Shown here piece by piece: positions 27,542 to 36,662 of a DNA stretch of 50,898 nt. The notes beneath the pieces are model-generated. The model made no database searches. It was not told the origin of the DNA and saw only the letters and a program-made list of their open reading frames with translations. How positions within the stretch are numbered: position 1 is the stretch's first letter; each line of letters begins with the position of its first letter. Both the position numbers and the translations under genes were made by a program. Origin of the DNA: Gracilaria vermiculophylla (Eukaryota; Rhodophyta; Florideophyceae; Gracilariales; Gracilariaceae); assembly GCA_019155205.2 (NCBI GenBank), contig JAHNZQ020003146.1:575324-626221 (forward strand). The letters are read 5' to 3'.

Positions 27542-27613
27542 CGCCCGACACGCTGGCGCCGCGCTGCCGCGCCGCGCGCGCGCCGCTTCAAATTTTTGGG
27601 CGCCGCGCGCGCT

Positions 27614-27679
27614 GATCCGGTTGCCGCCCGCCGCGATCCGGTTTAGCGCGCCGTGATCCGGTGTCGCGCACCCGATCCG
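27614..27679. promoter_or_regulatory. Four regularly spaced GATCCG(G) elements upstream of RPN11
   Basis: GATCCGG starts at 27614, 27635 and 27655, and GATCCG at 27674, so the spacing is 21, 20 and 19 bp, about two helical turns each. They lie 139-204 bp before the RPN11 ATG, between it and the divergent Pro-rich gene. The spacing suggests binding sites on one DNA face; the factor is unknown. Confidence 0.5.
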
Positions 27680-27817
27680 CGCGCGGCGCGCGGCGCCCGC
27701 CTCCAGCCCCTCGCGCCTCGCCCCGCTTGCGTTCCTCGCCCGTGTCTCCCATCCGACGACGCTTGCGCCCCACGCCGCACCCCCAGCGCCTGTGCACCGC
27801 TACGCCTCCCCCACGCA

Positions 27818-28762
27818 ATGGATCGCCTGCAGAGAATGTTCACGCAGAGCCAGGGCGCCATGGCCGCCGACGCCCCCGTGTGGGACACCGCCGAGACCGT
27901 GTACATCTCGTCGCTCGCCCTGCTCAAGATGCTCAAGCACGGCCGCGCCGGCGTGCCCATGGAGGTCATGGGCCTCATGCTCGGCGACTTTGTCGACGAC
28001 TACACCGTCAAGGTCATCGACGTCTTCGCCATGCCGCAGAGCGGCACTGGTGTCTCCGTCGAGGCCGTCGACCCCGTCTTCCAGACCAAGATGCTCGACA
28101 TGCTCAAGCAGACCGGCCGCCCAGAGGTTGTCGTCGGTTGGTACCACTCGCATCCCAGCTTCGGCTGTTGGCTCTCCGGCGTCGACATCAACACTCAGCA
28201 GAGCTTCGAGCAGCTCAACCCGCGCGCCATTGCCGTCGTCATCGACCCCATCCAGTCTGTCAAGGGCAAAGTCGTCATCGACGCCTTCCGCCTCATCATC
28301 CCGCAGATGAACATGCTCGGCCAGGAACCACGCCAAACCACTTCCAACGTCGGCCACCTCCACAAGCCCTCCATCCAGGCCCTCATCCACGGCCTCAACC
28401 GCCAGTACTATTCCATCGCCATTGCCTACAAGAAAAATCACCTCGAGCAAGAAATGCTCCTCAACCTCCACAAGAGCAAGTGGATGGACAGCCTCGCCGT
28501 CGCCGACTTCAACAAGCACTCCCACCAAAACGAGCAAACTGTCGCCGCCATGCTCCAGCTCGCAAAGGCCTACCACAAGACCGTCCAGGAAGAGCAGAAG
28601 CTCACCTCGGAACAGCTCGTCATTGCAAGGGTTGGCAAGCGCGACGCCAAGAAGCACCTTGGCGCCGACGTTGCCCAGCTCATGGCTGAGAACATTAACC
28701 AGTGCCTGGGCACTATGTTGGATACTGTCATATTTCGTCAAGAGGTTGCCACCACAGATTAA
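27818..28762 (+). CDS. RPN11: 26S proteasome lid deubiquitinase RPN11 (PSMD14)
   Basis: Zn-dependent JAMM/MPN+ isopeptidase that removes ubiquitin chains en bloc from substrates as the 26S proteasome engages them. 314 aa from ATG 27818, close to the family's usual length of about 310. The MPN domain starts near residue 27 ([14 protein letters not shown]), has the conserved Glu in [10 protein letters not shown], and carries the metal motif [14 protein letters not shown] at about 110-122, so the catalytic residues are intact. The insert [20 protein letters not shown] and the C-terminal helices ([18 protein letters not shown]) are typical of Rpn11. The gene is single-exon and very GC-rich. It is unrelated in position to ECM29 but serves the same complex. 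Confidence 0.95.
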   Translation: MDRLQRMFTQSQGAMAADAPVWDTAETVYISSLALLKMLKHGRAGVPMEVMGLMLGDFVDDYTVKVIDVFAMPQSGTGVSVEAVDPVFQTKMLDMLKQTGRPEVVVGWYHSHPSFGCWLSGVDINTQQSFEQLNPRAIAVVIDPIQSVKGKVVIDAFRLIIPQMNMLGQEPRQTTSNVGHLHKPSIQALIHGLNRQYYSIAIAYKKNHLEQEMLLNLHKSKWMDSLAVADFNKHSHQNEQTVAAMLQLAKAYHKTVQEEQKLTSEQLVIARVGKRDAKKHLGADVAQLMAENINQCLGTMLDTVIFRQEVATTD

Positions 28763-29202
28763 CTGTATATTAAAACTCTTATTGTGTCCTTCCTCACCTG
28801 TGCATTACCCGACTCTCTTCATTCCCACCGCGTCGTCGTCGTCTTGAGTACATCAAACTTGATCGCTCCGCCGCTGCACAAACCAACCATCCTCAGCTCA
28901 CATTCATGTGTACTTCAGAGCCGGAAAATGTAAATAAGAAATGCATTCCATTTCGGCCAGTCCAGCGCGCATGTGTCATCACCTGCCTCCCCTGCATCGC
29001 TTCCTTGCCGCGTGTACTTCTTCAAGTGTGCATGGAACCCACCATCTGAAAAGTCGGCAATCGCGTATCTTTTACCACACTCCTCCGCCCTGCCTTGAGA
29101 CACCAAGTAACAGCCCAGCTCTCCAACCATTTCTCTTTCTCGGATCGACAATCTTATACCCCCAAGTCTCTCCCTCAATCCTCAGCACGCCTCATCAACA
29201 AC
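28763..29202. other. Intergenic, RPN11 3' end and GDPD promoter
   Basis: 440 bp between two plus-strand genes. A pyrimidine-rich stretch precedes the downstream ATG. No gene seen. Confidence 0.5.
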
Positions 29203-30417
29203 ATGCGTCGTTCCGCCCAGGACGATCCGACCGTCACAAAACCGCTGTTTTCTGTCGACGACCTCGAGCATGACGAGCACACCTTGCCACAGCATGTACC
29301 ACCACCGCCACCTCTGTCGCGCAAGGGCTTCTTCCGCAATGCATCGGGCAGTTCGCGATCCCCAATGGTCTTTCTCATGCGTTTAAGACGTGCTCTCTTC
29401 TTCTTTTTCCCCCGCGTTCTCATCGCAGTTGTCGTGCTTCTTGTTTCAGTCACACTGCTGCCTGGCGGGTGGCGGGTGGCTTTGTGCGCAGCGAACCTGT
29501 TGCCAGCCCCAGCGTTACGCCCCGGTGAGAACATAACGCTTATTGCTCATCGAGGTTGCGAGTTCCCATATCCAGAGAACTCCATCCATGCGCTTCGCTT
29601 GGGCGCGGAGCAATTGCACTTTGTCGAGCTGGACATCACACTAACTTCGGATGGAAACGTCGTTGCCATGCACGATCAAACCCTGGACCGAACAACGAAC
29701 GGAACGGGCATCGTGTGCACCAAGTCGCTCCACGACATCAAGCAACTTGAACTCAACATGCCCTCGCGTGACCCGCGAGGCCGAATTGCTCAAGCAAAGT
29801 TTTGCACCGTTCCTTCACGCAGCGGAAGCACCATGCCGTGTACGTACCGCGTGCCGACGCTTGAAGAGGTGTTTGAAGAGCTCCCGGATCACACGCGCTT
29901 CATGCTGGATATCAAGGAATGCTATACGGACGGTGTCTCAGTACCCAGTCCAAAGTGCACCAACTGCTCGGTGTTGATGAAAGCGACGAGAGATCTCATG
30001 CAAAGGTTTGCAGTGCTGCCGGAGCACGTCGTGTTCACGTCTACACAGCCCGCGAGCCTTAGAGTGTTCCAGCAAGGTATACCAAGAAGCACATTTGCTA
30101 TCAGTTTGGATCAGAGATACTCTCACCGGAAGAGGTCAACTTTCACAGACCTCATAACTCGCGGAAAATACGAATCAGCTGCCATGTACTATGGTTTGAT
30201 TGCCGTTCGCCCGGACTTTGTACGCCTCATGCGCGCGCAACATGTGAATGGAGTCGGCAAACTCGGAGATGTTTACGCATGGACAATACGAAAGGATCTA
30301 GACTATCGGTTGGCCAGATGTGCGGGAGTGAGCAAAATGATCGTGGCCGAGCCACATCGTGTGAAAAAGAGTTTTACGTCAGGGAGCATAGCTGAATGGC
30401 TAGCGGAAAATGTGTAG
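29203..30417 (+). CDS. Membrane-anchored glycerophosphodiester phosphodiesterase (GDPD family)
   Basis: Expected to hydrolyse glycerophosphodiesters (or related lysophospholipids) to glycerol-3-phosphate and an alcohol. 404 aa from ATG 29203. Residues 1-60 are a basic, Pro-containing cytosolic region. A hydrophobic helix at about 64-87 (FFFFPRVLIAVVVLLVSVTLLP) makes it a type II membrane protein. The GDPD domain starts near 112 with IAHRGCEFPYPENS (catalytic His, Arg, and Glu-Asn), then VELDITLTSDGNVVAMHDQT (metal-binding Glu/Asp and the second catalytic His) and LDRTTNGTG. The C-terminal barrel strand GDVYAWTI is also recognisable. All key residues are present. An insert with four Cys (FCTVPSRSGSTMPC and PSPKCTNCSV) interrupts the barrel and could form disulfides on a lumenal face. 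The frame is open from 29095. Confidence 0.85.
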   Translation: MRRSAQDDPTVTKPLFSVDDLEHDEHTLPQHVPPPPPLSRKGFFRNASGSSRSPMVFLMRLRRALFFFFPRVLIAVVVLLVSVTLLPGGWRVALCAANLLPAPALRPGENITLIAHRGCEFPYPENSIHALRLGAEQLHFVELDITLTSDGNVVAMHDQTLDRTTNGTGIVCTKSLHDIKQLELNMPSRDPRGRIAQAKFCTVPSRSGSTMPCTYRVPTLEEVFEELPDHTRFMLDIKECYTDGVSVPSPKCTNCSVLMKATRDLMQRFAVLPEHVVFTSTQPASLRVFQQGIPRSTFAISLDQRYSHRKRSTFTDLITRGKYESAAMYYGLIAVRPDFVRLMRAQHVNGVGKLGDVYAWTIRKDLDYRLARCAGVSKMIVAEPHRVKKSFTSGSIAEWLAENV

Positions 30418-30463
30418 CAGCGCTCGTCTCTTCAACTTTTTTACTTCTGCAAACCCCCATATT

Positions 30464-31290
30464 CTATTCAAGACGTATATCTTTTGACTTGTAAAGCATA
30501 ATAGAACCCATCGGTAAGGCATTGTCGCTGGATGTGTTTTTTAGTACCACATGCTCAAACAGTTTCAACTTGCTGAGCAGAATATTTTTCCTTTCGAGCT
30601 CTGCCCGCGTAAGGTATTGAAATGGATTCTGTGAAACATCTGCCACTTTACGCTTTGCCGCCCCTTGTCATAATGAATGGGTGGACGGAATCATTGACGG
30701 AAAGGTATGGAGATATTCTTTTCTGTATGTTGCTCCCAAGATGGGTTCATAGATGTCATTTGAGTATGATAGTCATTTTCATCGTCTGCCCAGAATCCCA
30801 GTGGCGCAAACGGACGAGAGTTCTTGGACCTCAATGACGAGAATCAACAGCAGCGGGCGGGTATGCCTGCAGTTCCGAAGAAACATTACAAGGCGAAGTG
30901 GTGACATTAAAACAGTTGTTCCTTGACATTGTTCTCCCATTTGCCGCAAAGATCTTTTTCTTTCTCGCTCTCTTTCTCCCTATCTTTGAGAAATCTCGGC
31001 CCATTTTTTTTGATCCTATAAGAGTGCAGGAAGCTTTGCAGCTGTAACGTAGAATGTTTGAGTTCGTCATGACCACTTGCAGCATTTTACTTAGGAAGCA
31101 ACATCACGCCAGTTTACAGAGTAAATGGCAGGGTCTCTGCTTTATTCAAGAAACACTCTTTGTGTTCGGCGTACGTCAAAAACAGCTTGTATTTCAAACA
31201 CTTACCACCACATACGATTGTGAGCATGCTTAGAGCTGCGCACGACTCTTCCGACTGTCTCGGTGCCAAGATTCGCCATTTGCAACTCAT
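30464..31290 (-). other. Region with coding signals of one or more small spliced genes
   Basis: This 1.2 kb gap between two convergent genes has several protein-like segments but no single clean model. On the minus strand, ATG 31290 opens MSCKWRILAPRQSEESCAAL. A GTATGT donor at 31215 and an acceptor at 31042 join in phase to LQSFLHSYRIKKNGPRFLKD, and this frame stops at 30907 (69 aa in total). Further minus-strand segments (WADDENDYHTQMTSMNPSWE; NPFQYLTRAELERKNILLSK, stopping at 30464) could be later exons, but only with weak GTCAA donors. On the plus strand, an exon at 30794-30904 with good intron borders (donor 30705, acceptor CCCAG) encodes NPSGANGREFLDLNDENQQQ and more, but it lacks a start because of an in-frame TGA at 30618. 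I recognise no family. Confidence 0.35.
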
Positions 31291-31597
31291 TTTCACAACA
31301 AAGACAAGAACAAAAACGAGCCTGCGAGGCAAATTGGCATTTAGAATTAAGCTTATTGTCTCAAGCTACGGTGGGATGAGATCAGCGAAGACGCACTGCA
31401 CCAGATGCTTCACTCTTCTGCGCAGTCTATGCACTAAATCTCAAACCATGAGCCATGCAGGTGTTGTAATGCACACTTGGAAGGTTTCACTGGGGTCTTG
31501 TTAACTTCGGATTATTACTAACCGCTCCACTCAATTCTGGCAGTTGTCGCCACCTTATTCCCCTGTTCTACCCCGATTGTATTGCTGTTTCAAGATG

Positions 31598-33992
31598 TCA
31601 AAGAGCTGGTAGCTTTGCAAACTTCATTCGCGAGGGTGTAGTCTCTCCGAACCGGCGACGTTTGTCCTCAAGATATGCTGAGAAGTTGCCTTCAAAGAAA
31701 GTCACTTGTCCAGGGACAAGATCTCCTTCAAATGCGAGAATATGGGTCGCTACTCGGTTTAGAAACGCTATGTCATGTGACACAATGACGGCACATCCAA
31801 CAAACGACAACAATGCCTCTTCCAAACTTCGAATGAGGAACGCGTCGGCATCGTTCGTCAACTCATCTGAGATACACATAGATATCAGGTGAACCACAGT
31901 AAGTTAGTTTCGCTTCTTGAATCGCGGCTTGGCTGTTACTCGGAAACTCCAAAATGAGGGCTCTACGTACCCCCAAGCAGCACATTACCCCCGCCTTTCA
32001 CAACCTGAGCCAACGCCAATCGGTTAAGTTCTCCACCGCTGAGCGCAGCAACGGGCTTTTGCTGATCACCTCCTTTGAAATTAAACCAGGACAGATATGC
32101 TCGTGATTTCACGGATCTAGTTCCAAGTTGAAGTTCATCATTCCCATCAGATACCGTCTCAAAGACTGATTTTTCTCTTTCTACAGAAGCTCGGCTTTGA
32201 TCTGCATACATTGGCTTCAAAAGCGAAAGGAGATGCAAAAGTTCCGTAGAAAGTCAAGTGTTTTCATATAAAAATCAGTTGGTTGAAAGAAGTTTTCATG
32301 AATCAATGTAGATAAAAGTTTCTGGCCTGTGGGAACTTACGATAACTGTTTCTCCGACCTTAAATACCCCAGCATCAGGAGTTTCCTCACCCATGATCAT
32401 TCGCAACACTGTTCGTTGACCTGTTAGTAATTTTGCCACACTTCGTCCATTTTCGCGGCAATGATATTCGTAGCATGCAAACATTCAACTTACGTGTAGT
32501 CTTTGTTTTGAACGATGATGAACAAAAGCAAAGGGAAAGAAAGCAATGGGAACACAGTCAGCAACTTCAGGATTTCTTCGTGCACCTCAAGACACAGCAA
32601 ATGACGAATAATTGACCTTACCTTTCCAGCTCCGTTGGGCCCTATGACGCCAATAATGCCTCCTGGAGGCAAGCTGAAAGACATATTTTCAAATAGAACA
32701 TTCTCCCCAAAGCCCTTTCGAACACCTTCTGCTTCAACAACAACATCGCCCAACTTGGGACCTGGCGGTATGTAAATGCGATCAAGCGCTCTTTGCTTGC
32801 TTGTTTTGGCATCTTCTTCAATAAGACCCTCGTATCGAGATATTCGGGCCTTTGACTTGGCTTGCTGACCCTTCGGACTGGACCGAATCCATTCAAGCTC
32901 TTGTCGAATAAGTTTCTGTCGGCTTGACGCCACCTTCTCTCCTTCTTCCATTCTCTTGGCCTTCTTTTCCAAGTAAGTCGAATAATTACCTTCGTATGGG
33001 AAGGCTTTGCCTTCGTCGATTTCTAATATCCAATCTGTCAGAGCCTCAAGGAAAAAGCGGTCATGCGTTACGCAAATCACAGTCCCCTTATAGGTTTCCA
33101 AAAATCTCTCAAGCCATAGAATAGAAAGAGCATCCAAATGATTCGTAGGTTCATCAAGTATCAACAGTTCTGGCCTCGTTAGCAGAAGTGCACACAAGGC
33201 AACGCGACGTTTTTCTCCGCCGCTCAGAGTTTCGATGCGAGCATCACCGGGAGGGCATCTCAATGCCTCTCGCGCTCTGTCAATATTTCGATCAAGTTCC
33301 CAGGCGTTTGAGGCTTCAATCTTGTTTTGCAATGATTCCCACTCACCGGTAATCTTTTCTCGTTCGGTATCAGTTAAACCCTTCTCACCAATCATTTTTC
33401 CAAGCTGTTCATAACGCTGCAGCCAGCCTCTGGACTCACTAACGGCCTTTGCTATGTTTTCTTCTACAGTATCTTCCTCTAGAACTGGTTCTTGGGCGAG
33501 ATAGCCAACCTTAATACCAGTTTGAGGTGCGGCTATTCCGTCGTATTCTGTATCGAGACCGGCCATGATTTTCAGCAACGAACTCTTTCCAGAACCATTA
33601 CTGCCGACGACTCCGATTTTGACACCAGGAAAATACGCAAGCGTAATGTTCTTCAGAATGTGTTTTCCATTGCTTAGAGTTTTGTTAACGTCGACCATTT
33701 GATAAATATATTCTCGACGATTGGTGTCAATTGTGTTCGCCTTTGCTCTCGCGGGGGTGCCATTTTGAGCCTGGGACGTGTTAGCATTTCGGGAGCCCCC
33801 CTTCTTCTTGCCGCTTTTCTTTTTGTTTTTGGCCATGTTCTTGGCATTCAGTCCCATGATTGGAGCGGAACGTGACTTGGTGAAAACTGCTACTTGATAT
33901 GCACTGCCCGGGCGAACGATGCGAATTTGGCGCCTGGAAAAAGCACGGTCATGTCGTGTTTTGATGAGCGGACAAGATGGAAGGAAGGCCAT
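31598..33992 (-). CDS. ettA: EttA-type ABCF ATPase, five exons, probably organelle-targeted
   Basis: ABCF proteins bind the ribosomal E site and gate translation by energy state. Exons: 32622-33992, 32494-32500 (7 nt), 32341-32408, 31971-32214, 31598-31866; 1959 nt, 652 aa, all introns GT-AG. NBD1: Walker A GSNGSGKSS (about 130), signature LSGGEKRR, Walker B LLILDEPTNHLD. The linker includes a Lys/Arg-rich PtIM-like region (SSPKGQQAKSKARISRYEGL). NBD2: Walker A GPNGAGK completed by micro-exon TT and then LLRMIMG, signature LSGGELNR, and Walker B GDELTND (usual DEPTND; Glu kept, Pro changed to Leu). PSRAYVGRFNFKG-like and ATHILAFEGD blocks match bacterial EttA better than eukaryotic ABCF1-3. 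The MAFLPS... leader, rich in Arg and Ser, suggests plastid import. A basic tract (KKKSGKKKGG) precedes NBD1. Confidence 0.85.
32494..32500 (-). other. 7-nt micro-exon of the EttA-type gene
   Basis: On the minus strand, ACTACAC is preceded by an acceptor (...ACAAAG) and followed by the donor GTAAGT. Upstream exon 1 ends after GGA AAG at a GTAAGG donor, and the next exon begins TGTTGCGA after AACAG. Joining gives G-K-T-T-L-L-R-M-I-M-G, the expected P-loop and following helix. Skipping the 7 nt breaks the frame. Confidence 0.8.
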
Positions 33993-35525
33993 TTTTTCGC
34001 TGAAAATGATTGAGGCTTTGTTCTTGGTTCACCGTCACCACGACACAAAACTCAGGGACCCGAAAGACTGATTGGGGTGAGGCAAGAAAAGATGACCTAA
34101 CGACAGAAGAAATACTAAAGATCGGTACGCAGGTACCTTTGCGTTTAGAAGTCTGATGCTTTTGTGCAGTACGCTTCGTACTTCAAAGGGTTCGACGGAT
34201 AGAGATGTTTGATCTCGCGCAGCAAATAACCAGAGCACAGTGGATAACGGACACGGGTACGCCCATGGGGGCAATAAAGCCGGAAACACACTACACCTCA
34301 ATTGACAATAATACAGGTAGTCCCAAAAGCAAAGGCAGTAGAGAGGTTACGCAGAGCTGGTGATTTTCACATGAGATCGAAATGTGAGTCACGTTGTGAG
34401 AGCAAATTAAAATCATTTTCAAAGCCATGGCAACTTGCGCAAATTGCTAAAGTACTAAAAATGAATATTATGCAACCCTGCTTCTACCGCGAACCTCGGA
34501 AATCCTCACGGCGTCCCGTCTGCCGTCTACTACCGTCAGGCCGCCGGAGGAAGCACGGGCTGTTGTGCTAAGCGCACAAGAATCGCAATAAGAAAACAGC
34601 AGTGGGCTGCTGGGACAAACCAGGGGAGGGGGATCTCCGTGTCTGGTAGCTTGACGGCCGTGCGCCGGGATAGGGGGCGCTCAGTGTTTGATGACAAGGA
34701 CCCCTCCCTTCCGGTACTGAAACGGGGGTTGCTATTACTGGATGTTTTTCCAAGCGAAAAATGAGATAGCTTCAGAATCAAATTGCGTCGTAGTTTCCCT
34801 ACGTGTGCAACGTTTCACTGTAAATCAATCTCATGTGAAAATCACGAGGTTTGTGCAATCCCTCTAGCTAAAAGTAGTAAAAGAAATATGGTGTAGTGTC
34901 GGGGAGAGACATTGGTGCAAAGTGGACACAGTATTTACAGTAGGCACAATTCTTCTCCACAGGCTCGAAATAGAGCTCAAGTGCTCGCAGAGGTCTTTTC
35001 TCTCTGCCCGATCCTTTTTTTCTTTCTTTCCACTTCTACGTTTATGTAAACGTATACGCTGTGGCTGTTCTGATACCACTTGCTCGCGCCTCTTGGTCGC
35101 GCAATGCCTACGTGCGCTCGCTCTGCTTGCTGTCTGCATTGCTTGTTGCTCGTGACCGTTCTCGGGGACGAGCATTCGTCTCACGTGCATTAGCCGTTTG
35201 TTGCCCGGTACTTAGTCTGTTTTACAATGTGCTGATCGTAAAGTTTGCAAGTATATTCATTGCATTCACCATTCCTTAAAAAACACTGGTAGCGTCACGA
35301 TGCATTGAGCATTGACAGAAAGCAATAGCAGTATTAAGCGAAGTAGCATAATGTCACAACTGCACAACAGGGTGTCAAAGAGATTAGTCCCTGATGTGAC
35401 AAACTGTTTGCAATATACACTTTATTTATTTAGTGTACCTACCGTCTACAAACTCCTATTCATTTCACTTGGGGCCTAAACATCATCTTGCCCACTGATC
35501 TCCGAAGAATATACCGACAGAAGCC
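33993..35525. other. 1.5 kb without a supported gene, holding a MITE-like element
   Basis: Short ORFs only. The inverted-repeat element at 34360-34845 lies here. Bases 34870-35280 include a 72-codon hydrophobic ORF on the plus strand (35061) that I cannot support. Confidence 0.5.
34360..34845. mobile_element. MITE-like inverted-repeat element, 486 bp
   Basis: The ends GTGATTTTCACATGAGAT (34360-34377) and its exact reverse complement (34828-34845) form an 18-bp perfect terminal inverted repeat, with weaker similarity continuing inward. The interior is partly GC-rich and has no transposase. No clear target-site duplication is visible, so the superfamily is open. Confidence 0.6.
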
Positions 35526-36059
35526 ATGAGAACATCTTCATCGCCTTGTTCGAACTTCAAATACATGGGTAGAAGAGGTATCAGCCAACGTTTCTCAACC
35601 AGAACTCTCTATTTAAGTACAACGGGTAATTTACTGTTTCAGTTTTTCGAAAACAATTGTCTATGCCAAAAAAGAACACCATGATGAAACTTTTATCAAC
35701 ACTTCTTCATACTTCCATGCACAGAAACCCTCTTTAATAGTGAAAAACAACGCGACGAAATCGCCTCCGCAACACAAAATGTTGAAATTGACGCGGCGGC
35801 TGTACGGGGATACTTTTCCATTCTTCTTCAAAACAATAATAATCAGTCCCGAATACAAAGACGGTTCGGTGTGGAGGGGCTTCATACGGCGTCCTCAGCT
35901 TTGTGGGTGGAAGAAACAATTGAAAAACCAGGAAACATATGGAAATATTGTAAGGATTCCACCCCCTGCAGTGCAAGAAGGTTCATTTACTGTTTATCGC
36001 TGGCTACCATGGTGGTTTATCTACCAGCCAAGCAGAAACATAAGCTTCAAAAGCGATAA
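35526..36059 (+). CDS. Candidate small spliced gene, possible mitochondrial presequence (35526-35625, 35725-35949, 36028-36059)
   Basis: Exon 1 from ATG 35526 encodes MRTSSSPCSNFKYMGRRGIS and continues with Arg/Ser-rich, presequence-like sequence to a GTAATT donor. Intron 1 (99 nt) ends in CATGCACAG. Exon 2 encodes TLFNSEKQRDEIASATQNVE, then GYFSILLQNNNN and VEGLHTASSALWVEETIEKP, and ends at a GTAAGG donor. Intron 2 (78 nt) ends CTACCAG. Exon 3 is a short basic tail and stop. Exons total 357 nt (118 aa) with consistent phases. I recognise no family. Another frame over 35740-36255 is also open without splicing (171 codons) and cannot be excluded. Confidence 0.4.
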
Positions 36060-36662
36060 TTGCCTGCAGTTTTCACTAACGAGCTATCGAGGACCAACAA
36101 GTTCTGATATGAGCTACATGGTCCCATCACGGATAAAGCACGTTCCCCTTCCAGCGCGGAAAACTCAGGAATGCTCTCGGTTCAGAAGAGCCTCTACGGT
36201 GTGTAGTTTGGCTCACATTTGTTACAAATGTTCAACTGTGAATCCTAATCTGTGACTGGACTGGAAGGGGGAGGGGGGCGAGTGGGAGAGGAGTTGAACT
36301 TCTCCTAATTTTGAATTCTGTTCAACTGGATACGTACGTGTGCTTTAGTTTGGCATGCATCACTTACTTTGATCAAGACCCACAAGCTCTTTTGAGAAGC
36401 TGCATTGAATTCCATCGACTAACCATAACCAATCCGTATACACAACGGATACAACCTTTTCGCCCTTCTTGTATACGATTTCGGATAGCAAAGAATGAAA
36501 GAGTTCACGGACATACAAGTGCCAGCTTTTAACAAAAGTGCCATTATACGACGAAAAGGGAAACCTCCACTCTTTGCAATTCAGCCATGCATCCCAATCA
36601 CCAACCTCTATTACATGATCGACACTCGTCCCTCTATACATCGGGATATTATAACAAACTTC
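36060..36662. other. Intergenic, no gene seen
   Basis: 600 bp including the 3' flank of the disordered-protein gene. It contains short overlapping ORFs without features. Confidence 0.45.

Noticed and set aside
27661..28741. Long ORFs in other frames over RPN11, including a 313-codon antisense frame
   Set aside because: Mirror of the codon bias of RPN11, which has a clear family identity.
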